Assembly (NCBI RefSeq): GCF_900115955.1
Contig: NZ_FOYL01000006.1
Coordinates: forward strand, 153,849-217,848
Source: Lentzea waywayandensis
GTDB lineage: Bacteria > Actinomycetota > Actinomycetes > Mycobacteriales > Pseudonocardiaceae
Length of the DNA: 64,000 nt
Direction: 5' to 3'
Position 1 is the stretch's first letter. Each line of letters starts with the position of its first letter. A program made the translations under genes and the position numbers. Below the pieces are notes generated by a model. The model searched no databases. It was not told where the DNA came from and saw nothing but the letters and a program-made list of their open reading frames with translations. Of the stretch, positions 49,929 to 58,277 are shown piece by piece.

Positions 49929-50670
49929 GTGCTGGTGCGGCAACTCGCCGGGCCGGAGCCGAGGTTCCGGTGTCGGCCGACGCCACGCCGCGCCACGCCG
50001 CGCCCCTGTGGGAGGACATGACGGTCGCTTGGTGAGGGCGGGTGAGACGGCCGCCGGGTCCTGTTGAGAGGTCGCAGGGGTGCTTGGTGGGGCCTGCGAG
50101 CGCTGCCGGGTTCTGGGCCGTCGGTCTGCAGTCGCTGCAGGGCCGCGCACCGGCTGCCTTGGAAGGTCCGGGGGCGCGCCTTGTGGTGCGGGCGAAGGCT
50201 GCCGGTTCCTGGGGAAGGCCCGAGGGTGCCTGCTGGCTTCGGCTGGTGGCTTGGCTGGTGGGCTTGGGCTTGGGCTTGGCTGAGGGGCTGCGGCTGGTGG
50301 GCTTGGGCTTGGCTGGTGGGCTTGGCTGAGGGGCTGCGGCTGGTGGGCTTTGGGCTGGTGGACTTTTGGCTGGTGGACTTTTGGCTGAAGGGCCGCGGCT
50401 GCGGTGTTCACGCCCCTTGGGGGATGGCGTGGGGCTGAGGCGTGGGGGTTTAGGGCCGCGGCTGCGGCCTCCGCGCCCCTGGCGGGATGGCGGGATGGCG
50501 GGATGTCGTGGGGCTGGGGCTGAGGCTGAGGCTGAGGCGTGGGGCTGGGCTGGAGCTGAGGCGTGGGGCTGGGGCATGGGCGTGGGGCGTGGGGCGTGGG
50601 GCTCGGGAGCGGCGCCGCGCGGCGTGGCGCGGCTTGGCGTGGCGCCGCGCGGCTCGGTGCGCGTGGCGCC
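49929..50670. repeat. Non-coding G-rich tract with degenerate tandem repeats
   Basis: Between two convergent genes lie 742 bases without a supported gene. From about 50200 the plus strand is G-rich and repetitive: CTGAGGGGCTGCGGCTGGTG recurs about 46 bases apart, GGTGGACTTTTGGCT occurs twice near 50350-50385, GAGGCT/GAGGCGTGGGGCT units run through 50515-50605, and GGCGCCGCGCGGC occurs at 50611 and 50641. Frames crossing it are low-complexity Pro/Ala/Ser or Trp/Gly strings without family features. The runs of G could form quadruplexes. Confidence 0.6.
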
Positions 50671-51849
50671 TTAGGCGACGTGGATTGTGTTGGTTCTTGG
50701 TCTTCGGGTTGGGTCTATGAACGTTGGCGGGCTGAAGGTCGGGCGGCCGTTGGCCATCTGGATCTGCCAGTCGGAGTGGTGGGCCAGGTCGTGGTGGCGG
50801 CGGCAGAGCAGGACCAGGTTGTCGGCGTTGGTCTTGCCGCCCTCGGACCAGAATTTGATGTGGTGGGCTTCGCAGTGTTTTGGTGGGCGGGTGCAGCCCG
50901 GGAAGGCGCAGCCCTTGTCGCGGGCGACCAGGACTCGGCGCAGGCCGGCGTTGATCGCTCTGGTCTTGCGGCCCACGTCGTAGATCTGGGAGTTGCTGCC
51001 CAGCAGGGTGGGGATGATGCCTGCGTCGCAGGCGATCTTGCGGACCTGGTTCATCGGGAGGTGCTCGCCGTTGTCGAGGAGCGCGGTGCCGATGGCCGTG
51101 CGGAGCTTGTCGTAGTCGACCGTGACCGTCAGCTGGACGCGTTCGCCGCCGTGGATCCGGTTTCCGCCGGCGCGCAGGGCGAGGTCGATCACCTCGCACA
51201 GCGCGTCGCCTTCTCGCTCCGGGGCGAAGCGCGGGTCGTTGGGCTCGGGCTTGGCCAGTGGGTCGATCAGCGCGTCGAGCTTCGCGCCCGTCTCGGCGTC
51301 CAGGTCGGCGGACAGCAGGTAGCGGCCGCCCCTCCATTGCCGTCGCACGACGTTCTTGGAGGGCGCCGGTTCCTGGTCCTTGGGTTCGGGGCCGTCCTGG
51401 TCCAGGCGGTAGGCCAGCTCCTTGCAGAACGCCTTGGCAGAGCGGGGTTCGTGCTGCCGTGCGTATTCGACCACGTGGGCCTCCGCCACAGCAGGTAGTG
51501 CGGCCATCGCCTCGGCCAGGACCTCCACGTGGTCCTCGGACAGTTCTCCCTCGGCCATCGCGGCTGCCACATCGGGCAGGGCCGGATCGATTCGAGAACC
51601 CGTGGGCGTCACCGTGGGGCACAAGGCCTGCGCCTGCTTGATTCTGCGGCGCGACACCTTCGGATCCCAGCGCAGCGTGTGCTTGAAGACCTCGATCAGA
51701 TCCTTGTACCCCAGCGTTTCCGCCGCGCCCTGCTGATCGAGCGCGCCGATGATCTCCACTACCTGGAACTGAAGCCTTTGCAGCGCACGGACTTTCCGCT
51801 TGAGCTCGTCGAGGAGCTCAAGCGGGGAAGCGAGTCCGAGGGCTGTCAT
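50671..51849 (-). CDS. DUF222/13E12-family protein with HNH endonuclease motif
   Basis: A 392-residue protein: DUF222 helical region (residues 10-300, with FKHTLRWDPKVSRRRIKQAQ and RGGRYLLSADLDAETGAKLD) and a C-terminal HNH nuclease motif. In it KGCAFPGCTRPPKHCEAHHI supplies the zinc cysteines and first histidine, and LVLLCRRHHDLAHH the last. These are multi-copy proteins of actinomycetes, including the 13E12 repeat family of mycobacteria. A LexA-like box lies 15 bases upstream of ATG 51849, so expression may rise after DNA damage. Confidence 0.9.
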   Translation of the reverse strand: MTALGLASPLELLDELKRKVRALQRLQFQVVEIIGALDQQGAAETLGYKDLIEVFKHTLRWDPKVSRRRIKQAQALCPTVTPTGSRIDPALPDVAAAMAEGELSEDHVEVLAEAMAALPAVAEAHVVEYARQHEPRSAKAFCKELAYRLDQDGPEPKDQEPAPSKNVVRRQWRGGRYLLSADLDAETGAKLDALIDPLAKPEPNDPRFAPEREGDALCEVIDLALRAGGNRIHGGERVQLTVTVDYDKLRTAIGTALLDNGEHLPMNQVRKIACDAGIIPTLLGSNSQIYDVGRKTRAINAGLRRVLVARDKGCAFPGCTRPPKHCEAHHIKFWSEGGKTNADNLVLLCRRHHDLAHHSDWQIQMANGRPTFSPPTFIDPTRRPRTNTIHVA

Positions 51850-51863
51850 GTGTTCATCTTGGC

Positions 51864-51879
51864 ATGAACAGGTGTTCGA
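51864..51879. promoter_or_regulatory. LexA/SOS-box-like site before the DUF222/HNH gene
   Basis: Read on the minus strand the site is TCGAACACCTGTTCAT, matching the actinobacterial SOS box TCGAAC-N4-GTTCGA at 10 of 12 fixed positions. It lies 15-30 bases upstream of the start codon, in position to block transcription. Confidence 0.6.
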
Positions 51880-52016
51880 ATTCTATTCCACGATCTGGTG
51901 AACGTGCAGGTCAGACCCTATGGCGCCGTGCGTGCCGCACGCGCCCATAGGGCATCACGTTTTCACCCGAACGAGCCCGTGGCATGGTTCAAATCCAAGC
52001 CATACCGTCACTGAGC

Positions 52017-52862
52017 ATGACCGCGATCATTTCCACCCCGTACAGCCGGGATCTCGGCGACGAGCTGCGCCGGCTGAGGGAGACCTGCACTCATTTCCAC
52101 GGTCGTGCGATGGCCGTCCAGCTCGGCTGGGATCCGAGCAAGGTGTCCGACATCGAACTCGGCAAGGTGCGGGCGAGCGAGATCGACCTCGTCCAGTACC
52201 TGACCACGTGTGGCAAGGACATCGACTTCATCGACGCGTTCCGCGGCCGCTACTACAACGCGTTCGACTTGTTCTTCGCGCAGCTGCCGGACGACCTGCG
52301 CACACTCGCCATGGCCGAGGCGATGGCCACGAAGATCATCAGCCTCGACATCATGACGGTGCCCGGTCTCGTGCAGGTGGAGGACTACGCGCGGGAGTTG
52401 TTCGTCGATTCCCACATCGAGGCACCGGAGGACATCGAGAAGTTCGTCCGGGCACGCATGGAGCGGCAGGCGATCATGAGGCGGCCGAGTCGTCCGGAGT
52501 GCTTGTTCTACGTGCACGAGCTGGCACTGCGGATGCAGCTGGGCAGTGCTGCTGTCCGGGAAGATCAGTACCTCCGTCTCCTCTTCAACACCCACATCCT
52601 TCGGATCGTGCCGGCACACATCACGGCTTTCCGCTCGCCGTGTGTGCTGTACGAGTTCGAGAAGGCGTTGCCGGTCGTGTACTGCGAAACCGACATGGCA
52701 AAGGTGTTCGCGCAGGACAAGACCGCTGTCGCGCGGGCGAGGAGGCTCTTTCAGCGGCTGGATGCCGTTGCCCTGGATGAGGAACAATCGCGGAGCAAGC
52801 TGATGGAGTACGTCAGCGGCCTGCGAGAGGACTCAGATGTTCCAGGAACGGACTTGGCGTAA
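52017..52862 (+). CDS. XRE-family regulator with DUF5753 (Scr1-type)
   Basis: A 281-residue regulator: N-terminal helix-turn-helix (LRRLRETCTHFHGRAMAVQL, DPSKVSDIELGKVRASEIDL) and the DUF5753 ligand-like domain (MTVPGLVQVEDYARELF, PECLFYVHELALRMQLG, IVPAHITAFRSPC). Such proteins are typically followed by a DUF397 gene, and the pairs behave like regulator/partner or toxin-antitoxin-like modules. ATG 52017 is chosen over an upstream start in frame because the HTH begins soon after. It overlaps the DUF397 gene by 26 bases. Confidence 0.9.
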   Translation: MTAIISTPYSRDLGDELRRLRETCTHFHGRAMAVQLGWDPSKVSDIELGKVRASEIDLVQYLTTCGKDIDFIDAFRGRYYNAFDLFFAQLPDDLRTLAMAEAMATKIISLDIMTVPGLVQVEDYARELFVDSHIEAPEDIEKFVRARMERQAIMRRPSRPECLFYVHELALRMQLGSAAVREDQYLRLLFNTHILRIVPAHITAFRSPCVLYEFEKALPVVYCETDMAKVFAQDKTAVARARRLFQRLDAVALDEEQSRSKLMEYVSGLREDSDVPGTDLA

Positions 52863-53010
52863 GAGCAGCTACAGCGGTGGCAGCGGCTCGGGCAACTGCG
52901 TGGAGGTCTCTCTCGCTCAGGACGCGCTCGTGCGGGACACGAAGAACGCGAGCGGTGCGGTACTCGCGTTCTCCACCCCTGCCTGGCGCGCCCTGATCAA
53001 CTCGCTCTGA
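52837..53010 (+). CDS. DUF397 protein
   Basis: A 57-residue protein with the full DUF397 pattern: RTWRKSSYSGGSGSGNCVEV, then DALVRDTKNASGAVLAFSTP and AWRALINSL. It starts inside the end of the DUF5753 regulator gene and is its usual partner. In Streptomyces such pairs (for example the Bld/WhiJ-type) tune development; here the role is inferred. Confidence 0.92.
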   Translation: MFQERTWRKSSYSGGSGSGNCVEVSLAQDALVRDTKNASGAVLAFSTPAWRALINSL

Positions 53011-53542
53011 CCACCGACGTGTTCGCGGTCGCGACCGTCACCCGGACGGTCTGAGGCGCGAGCGACTGAAGGTACTGCGCGTGGTCCGAGCCGATCGTGT
53101 CGCTGAACGCGATGAACGCCAGGTGCGGCAGTTCGAACGCGGTGGTGGCGCAGAAGTCCTCCAGGCGGTCGAACCCGCGGCGGATGCCGGTGGCGTCGAG
53201 GCCGAACGCGGCGTGCTGGTCGAGCTTGGCGGCACCGATGTCGAGCAGGTGCAACGCGTGCATGGCGTGCGTGAACGCCATCGCGCACACCTCGATGCGC
53301 GAGCACGACATCAGCAGCGTCCGCACCATCGACGGGTGCAGCGACTTGCCGGACGTGCGCAGGACGACGTCGATTCCGGCGGCGCGGAACAGTTCGACGA
53401 TCTCGAACAGGCCGGGGACTCCCAGCGGTTCCCCGCCTCCCAGCGTGACGGTCTCGGGGCGCATCGAGATGAGCGCCTGTGCGATGTGCAGCATTCGGTC
53501 GTGGCTGAGCCGCGCGTGTGCGACGTCCCAGGTGATGTCCAT
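52997..53542 (-). CDS. Radical-SAM-like protein lacking the iron-sulfur cysteines
   Basis: A 181-residue protein that looks like the front half of a radical-SAM barrel. TVTLGGGEPLGVPGLFEIVE is the GGEP motif for SAM binding and RAAGIDVVLRTSG the next strand. The preceding segment should hold CxxxCxxC but reads MDITWDVAHARLSHDRM, with no cysteine, so no cluster could bind. The length is about half of normal members. It may be a repurposed or decaying enzyme. ATG 53542 follows AAGGGGG. The 3' end overlaps the DUF397 gene by 14 bases. Confidence 0.7.
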   Translation of the reverse strand: MDITWDVAHARLSHDRMLHIAQALISMRPETVTLGGGEPLGVPGLFEIVELFRAAGIDVVLRTSGKSLHPSMVRTLLMSCSRIEVCAMAFTHAMHALHLLDIGAAKLDQHAAFGLDATGIRRGFDRLEDFCATTAFELPHLAFIAFSDTIGSDHAQYLQSLAPQTVRVTVATANTSVVRAS

Positions 53543-53619
53543 GCGATCGGGCCCCCTTCGGCGGATACGCCGATCCAAACGAGGGCGAAGTCCCGTCGTC
53601 AGGTGACCGGTGTCCCTAC

Positions 53620-54276
53620 TTAGGAGGGACTTCCCAGCCCGGCCTCGCGGGCCCGCACGATGGCCTGCGCGCGATCGGCCACCTGGAGCTTGGTGAAGAT
53701 CGCGGACACCCGGTTGCGCACGGTCTTGCCCGACAGCGAGAGCCGGTGGGCGATCGACGGGTTGTCGAGCCCGGACGCCATCAGCTCCAGCACGTCCCGT
53801 TCGCGGTCGGTGAGCTGCGGGAACAGCACCGCCTTGGACGACGAGATCGCGGTGAAGTAGCCCATCATGCGCTGGGCGATGGTGGCGCTGAAGATCGCCT
53901 CTCCGGCTCCTATCGCCTGCACCGCGCGCACGATCTCGTCGTCGTCGGTCGTCTTGACCAGGTAGCCCCGGGCTCCGGCCTTCATCGCCGCGAACACGAG
54001 TTCGTCGTCCTCGTGCATGGTCAGCACGAGGACACCGATGTCGGGCAGGACCTCCCGGATCTGCTTGGCGGCCTCGACCCCGCCCAGCACGGGCATGTGC
54101 AGGTCCATCACGACGACGTCCGGTTCCAGGTCGAGGACGACCTTCACGGCCTCCTGCCCGTCGGCGGCGTCGCCGACGACCTCGAGGCCGTCCTCGCCGT
54201 CCAGCAACGCCTTCAGGCCGCGCCGGAACACCGGGTGGTCGTCTGCGATCACAACCCGCGTCACTGCCTCACCCAC
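53620..54276 (-). CDS. NarL/LuxR-type response regulator
   Basis: A 218-residue regulator: receiver with phospho-acceptor Asp58 (VVVMDLHMPVLGG) and LVKTTDDDEI, then the LuxR helix-turn-helix (LTDRERDVLELMASGLDNPS, SGKTVRNRVSAIFTKLQVAD). GTG 54276 overlaps the kinase stop (TAGTG) and has GGAGG seven bases upstream; GTG 54264 is an alternative. It is the partner of the kinase at 54276-56150. Confidence 0.92.
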   Translation of the reverse strand: MGEAVTRVVIADDHPVFRRGLKALLDGEDGLEVVGDAADGQEAVKVVLDLEPDVVVMDLHMPVLGGVEAAKQIREVLPDIGVLVLTMHEDDELVFAAMKAGARGYLVKTTDDDEIVRAVQAIGAGEAIFSATIAQRMMGYFTAISSSKAVLFPQLTDRERDVLELMASGLDNPSIAHRLSLSGKTVRNRVSAIFTKLQVADRAQAIVRAREAGLGSPS

Positions 54277-56150
54277 TACTGGGCCTCCAACGGGATCCGC
54301 GCCACCACCCGAGTGCCGTGTGGTTCCGCGGGTCCTACTGTGCACGATCCACCCAGCTCCGCGCACCGTTCGCGCATCGAGTCGAGGCCCACGCCCGGCT
54401 TGGAATCAGCCGCGACGCCGCGCCCGTCGTCCACGATCTCGACGATCAGGTCGCCGTCGGCCCGCACTGTGATCGTGCACGTCGACGCGCCCGAGTGGCG
54501 CGCGGTGTTGGTCAACGCCTCCGCGACGATCCGGTAGGCCGCGACCTCCACGGCCGCGGACAGCCCGTCGATCTCCTCGGCGTCCACCTGAACTCGCAGG
54601 TCACCGTTGAAGCGTGCGGCCTCGTCGCGCACGGCCAGGGCCAGGCCCTGGTCGAGGATCGGCGGCCGCAGGCCGTCCACGAGGCTGCGCACCTCGCCGG
54701 CCGTCGAGTCGACGTCGCCCAGCACCGGGTCGAGCACGTCGCCCAGCGAGCGGCGCAACGCCTTGAGCTGCAACCGGATCCCGACCAGCGCCGGTCCGAC
54801 GCCGTCGTGCAGGTCGCGCCGCAACCGGAGTCGTTCCTCCTCGCGGGCGCGCACCAGCCGTTCGCGGGCGAGCTGGAGATCGGCGGTCAGCTTGATCGAC
54901 TGCGCGGCCGGGGCGGTGGAACGGGCGAGGTCGACGAGCAGGCTCAGTTCCTGATCGCTCAGCCGTTCGTCGGGCGCCCGCGGTTCCACGACGAGATCGC
55001 CGACGGAGGAACCCCGGTACGTCATGGGAAAGCGTAGCTGCGGCCAGCCGCGACTACGTCCGTGCTCGGCCAGCACCGAGCCGCCGCGAATAGCCACGTA
55101 CGGCAGCTTCAAGGACTCCGCGACGGTCTGCGCGACCGTCGGCAGCACGTCCTGCGACCGTTCGAGCTTCTCGCTCAGCGTGGACAGTGCGGCGTAAGGA
55201 TCAGAGCGCTGGCCGTACAGCCAGCGGTCGAGCTTGCGCTGCACCCAGCTGCGAATCGGCGCGAACGCGAGTCCCGCCGCGACCACGCCGATCACCTCGG
55301 CGTCGTTGGTGAACAGCTGACCCGCGCCGACCATCACGCCGAGGTAGACGAGCAGCAGCACCACGGTCAACGTGCCGTAGAGCAACGACCGGTGGATCAG
55401 CAGGCTGATGTCGTACAGGCCGTACCGCACGATCGCGATGACCGCGGCGGCCGGAAACGCCAGCACACCGACGATCCACGCGATGTGCCCGTCCGTCGTC
55501 TCCACGACGGTCGCCACACCGGCCAGCGTCAGCAGCGCGAACGCCCACACGAGCAGCCGGCGTTCGTCCCCTTCGGCTCTCCGCCACCGCAGAGCCAAGG
55601 ACACCACGGCCGCGAGCACGGAGACCCCGGCCGCGAGCACGGCGATCAGCGTGATCGTCTTCGCGAGCCCGCCGCCGCTGCTCTGCCAGAACGAGGCGGG
55701 ATCGCCCCACGACGCCCAGGCGATCCCGACCGTGCCGGCGACAGCGCTGAACAGCGAAGCGCCGATGGCGATCCACCAGCGGTTGCTCAACGGCTTGCCG
55801 CTCGGGAAGACCAGTGCCACAGCGGGCAGCAACGCGTACGTGGGCCACCAGACCCACGCCTCGACCCATCGGGCGGGATGGTCCACGGGCTGACCGGCGA
55901 CGGCGATGGCGACACCGCCGAACACGCCCATGGCCAGCAGCAACCACCCGACGGACGACCTGCGGACGTGGCCGATCACCCGCACCCCGAGCAGGGTGCA
56001 GGCGAACGCGACCAGCCAGTTCCGCGGATGCGAGACCGCGCCGGTGACCGCTGTGTGCACGACGGCGTAGAGCACACAGGCGGCCACCAACGCGCCGATG
56101 ACCCGAGCGAGGGTGACCTCGCGCCGGGTCAGTCGCTGAGCCAGTGCCAC
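54276..56150 (-). CDS. Membrane sensor histidine kinase (HisKA_3)
   Basis: A 624-residue kinase. The first 330 residues carry about ten hydrophobic helices (for example VIGALVAACVLYAVVHTAV and VEAWVWWPTYALLPAVALVF), followed by RSWVQRKLDRWLYGQRSDPY, the conserved linker of such kinases, and a GAF-like region. The phospho-histidine is in EERLRLRRDLHDGVGPALVG; ALTNTARHSG and DDGRGV belong to the ATPase. GTG 56150 lies inside the end of the small gene upstream, so translation is coupled. The signal is not evident. Confidence 0.9.
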   Translation of the reverse strand: MALAQRLTRREVTLARVIGALVAACVLYAVVHTAVTGAVSHPRNWLVAFACTLLGVRVIGHVRRSSVGWLLLAMGVFGGVAIAVAGQPVDHPARWVEAWVWWPTYALLPAVALVFPSGKPLSNRWWIAIGASLFSAVAGTVGIAWASWGDPASFWQSSGGGLAKTITLIAVLAAGVSVLAAVVSLALRWRRAEGDERRLLVWAFALLTLAGVATVVETTDGHIAWIVGVLAFPAAAVIAIVRYGLYDISLLIHRSLLYGTLTVVLLLVYLGVMVGAGQLFTNDAEVIGVVAAGLAFAPIRSWVQRKLDRWLYGQRSDPYAALSTLSEKLERSQDVLPTVAQTVAESLKLPYVAIRGGSVLAEHGRSRGWPQLRFPMTYRGSSVGDLVVEPRAPDERLSDQELSLLVDLARSTAPAAQSIKLTADLQLARERLVRAREEERLRLRRDLHDGVGPALVGIRLQLKALRRSLGDVLDPVLGDVDSTAGEVRSLVDGLRPPILDQGLALAVRDEAARFNGDLRVQVDAEEIDGLSAAVEVAAYRIVAEALTNTARHSGASTCTITVRADGDLIVEIVDDGRGVAADSKPGVGLDSMRERCAELGGSCTVGPAEPHGTRVVARIPLEAQ

Positions 56151-56401
56151 AGGTTGTGGAACGGAGAACCGGCGTCGAGGGTGGAGAGCCCACCCGGCCA
56201 GCCCTGGAACGTCATGATCCGCTGGCGAAGCTCTTCGACCGTCACCGGCTTGGCCGGCTGGTGAGCGTGATCGAAGTCGACGTCCCCAGGCGGCGCGTTC
56301 ATCGCGCGCGCCTGAAGCTCCGCGTACCAGGCGAGGAGCTCTTCGTCGGACATGTGCGAGAAGTACGGCGGTACTTCTACGTTCTGCCGGGATTTCGACA
56401 T
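56129..56401 (-). CDS. Small conserved-type hypothetical protein before the kinase
   Basis: A 90-residue soluble protein without a recognised domain. It is rich in aromatic residues (WYAELQARAMN, FHNLWHWLSD) and has no membrane helix or signal peptide. The 22-base overlap with the kinase start and the three-gene order suggest a role in that signalling system, but I cannot assign one. ATG 56401 has only a weak ribosome site. Confidence 0.6.
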   Translation of the reverse strand: MSKSRQNVEVPPYFSHMSDEELLAWYAELQARAMNAPPGDVDFDHAHQPAKPVTVEELRQRIMTFQGWPGGLSTLDAGSPFHNLWHWLSD

Positions 56402-56416
56402 GCCTGGAAGGAGTCA

Positions 56417-56446
56417 TGGGCACTCGTCTGGATACACGAGTGCCCA
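56417..56446 (-). terminator. Stem-loop after the alcohol dehydrogenase operon
   Basis: TGGGCACTCGT (56417-56427) pairs perfectly with ACGAGTGCCCA (56436-56446) around an eight-base loop, 29 bases beyond the dehydrogenase stop. It likely ends transcripts of the ABC importer operon before the next gene. Confidence 0.75.
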
Positions 56447-56475
56447 CGAACTTCTGAGAACTTTCTCGGATCAGC

Positions 56476-57465
56476 TCACGGCAGGACCTGGATCTTGCGG
56501 CCCTTACCCGCTTTGAACTGGTCCAACGCCCCCGCGTAGTCGGCCAGCGGCACCCTGTCACTGATGAAGATCTCGGGGTCCAGTACTCCGGTCGCGAACA
56601 GATCTGCCGCCCGTTCGAACGAATGCAGCACCGCCATCGAGCCGGTGATGGTGATCTCCTGGTTGTAGATCTTGTACGGCTCGATGGTCACGCGGGCCGA
56701 GTAGTCCGAGACGCCGAACTGGAGGAACGTGCCGCCCTTCGCGACCCGCCCGATCCCGTCCTGGATGGCCTTCTCGTTGCCGGTGGCGTCGATGACGACG
56801 TCCCAGCCCTGCGGCCGGTCCAGCTCGTCCGCCGAGGACGCGACCGCCGTGACGCCGAGCGTGCGGGCCGTTTCGAGGCGCTCCTGGTTCAGGTCCACGA
56901 CCTCGATCGACGACGCGCCGGTCAGCTTGCCGAGTTGGAGCATCATCAGGCCCATCGTGCCCGAGCCGTAGATCAGCACCCGCGACGCCATCTGCGACCG
57001 CAGCACGTCGTAGCCGCGCACCGCGCACGACAGCGGCTCGATCAGCGCCGCGTCCTCGGTCCGCACGTGGTCCGGCAGCTTGACGCAGTTCGCCACCGGG
57101 GCCTTCGCGAACTCCGCCGCGCCACCGGACGTCGTGACGCCGATGGCCGCCCAGCGCTCGCACAGGTTGTTCTTCCCGGAACGGCACATCCGGCACTCGT
57201 GGCAGTAGAGCGACGGGTCGACGGCCACGCGGTCGCCGACCTTCAGCTCATTGACCTGCGAACCGATCTCGACGATCGTGCCGGCGAACTCGTGGCCCGG
57301 CACGACCGGCAGGGTGGGAGCGAACTCGCCCTGCAGGATGTGCAGGTCCGTGCCGCACAACCCGCAGGCCGCCACGTCGACGACCACTTCGCGGGGACCG
57401 CAGGTGGGATCGTCCACAGTGGTCACTTCGACGGACCCGACGCCGGTGATCACTGCTGCTTTCAC
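56476..57465 (-). CDS. Zinc-dependent alcohol (polyol) dehydrogenase
   Basis: A 329-residue zinc alcohol dehydrogenase of the sorbitol/threonine-dehydrogenase type. Catalytic zinc ligands are in ACGLCGTDLHIL and VPGHEFAG, the structural zinc cysteines in CHECRMCRSGKNNLC, and the NAD fold in RVLIYGSGTMGLMMLQLG with EVVDLNQERLE. GTG 57465 overlaps the permease stop (GTGA). Last gene of the importer operon, so it probably oxidises the imported sugar alcohol. Confidence 0.92.
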   Translation of the reverse strand: MKAAVITGVGSVEVTTVDDPTCGPREVVVDVAACGLCGTDLHILQGEFAPTLPVVPGHEFAGTIVEIGSQVNELKVGDRVAVDPSLYCHECRMCRSGKNNLCERWAAIGVTTSGGAAEFAKAPVANCVKLPDHVRTEDAALIEPLSCAVRGYDVLRSQMASRVLIYGSGTMGLMMLQLGKLTGASSIEVVDLNQERLETARTLGVTAVASSADELDRPQGWDVVIDATGNEKAIQDGIGRVAKGGTFLQFGVSDYSARVTIEPYKIYNQEITITGSMAVLHSFERAADLFATGVLDPEIFISDRVPLADYAGALDQFKAGKGRKIQVLP

Positions 57466-58277
57466 TTGACTGCTCCCAACGAGAGGCCCTGGACGAGCTT
57501 GTCCTGAGCGGCGAACCCGGCGATCAGCACCGGTAGAGAGACCACGACCGCCGCGGCGCAGACCTTGGCCAGGAAGAGGCCCTGCGACGTGACGAACCCG
57601 GTCAGGTACACGGGAGCGGTACCGGCGACGACACCGGTGAGCACCCGTGCGAAGAGCAGCTCGTTCCAGCTGAAGATGAAGCAGATCAACGCCGTCGCCG
57701 CGATGCCGGGCATCGCGATGGGTGCCACCACCCTGCGCAGGATCGTGATCAGCCCGGCGCCGTCGATCGAAGCCGCCTCGAGGATCTCCTTCGGCACCTC
57801 GGACAGGAACGAGCGCATGAGCCACACCGCGATCGGCAGGTTCATCGAGCAGTACAGCAGCGTGAGGAACGAGATGTTGTCGAGCATCCCGGCGAACTGC
57901 GCGATCAGGTAGATCGGCAGCAGCGCCGCGACGACCGGCATCATCTTGGTGGACAGGAAGAAGAACAGGACGTCCGTCCACTTCTCCACCGGCTTGATCG
58001 ACAACGCGTACGCGGCCGGGATCGCCAGCAGCAGCACGATGATCGTCGATCCGATCGAGGCGCTGAACGAGTTGATCAGCGGCGGCCACGCGCCGGAGTC
58101 GAAGAACTCCGTGTAGCCGTCGAGCGTCAGCGGCGCCGCGAGCGACGGCGGGTTGGTGGCCGCGTCCGACTCGCTGTGCAGCGAGGTCAGGAACATCCAG
58201 GCGACCGGCAGGAAGAACAGGATCCCGCAGAACCAGGCGAGAACGCCCCAACTGTGTTTGATCCATTGGGAGTTCAT
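57462..58277 (-). CDS. Carbohydrate ABC transporter permease (MalG type)
   Basis: A 271-residue inner-membrane permease with six helices. The cytoplasmic EAA loop is EVPKEILEAASIDGAGLITI, followed by PIAMPGIAATALICF. It pairs with the permease encoded just upstream to form the channel. Its ATG overlaps the upstream permease stop and its stop overlaps the dehydrogenase start. Confidence 0.93.
   Translation of the reverse strand: MNSQWIKHSWGVLAWFCGILFFLPVAWMFLTSLHSESDAATNPPSLAAPLTLDGYTEFFDSGAWPPLINSFSASIGSTIIVLLLAIPAAYALSIKPVEKWTDVLFFFLSTKMMPVVAALLPIYLIAQFAGMLDNISFLTLLYCSMNLPIAVWLMRSFLSEVPKEILEAASIDGAGLITILRRVVAPIAMPGIAATALICFIFSWNELLFARVLTGVVAGTAPVYLTGFVTSQGLFLAKVCAAAVVVSLPVLIAGFAAQDKLVQGLSLGAVK

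Noticed and set aside
49819-50577. 252-residue Pro/Ala/Ser-rich frame on the minus strand
   Set aside because: Crosses the repeat tract and the asparaginase end, has only low-complexity composition, and no family feature.
50671-53010. Prophage or mobile island around the HNH and DUF5753 genes
   Set aside because: No integrase, transposase, capsid or attachment repeats are seen; these families are normal chromosomal genes in actinomycetes.
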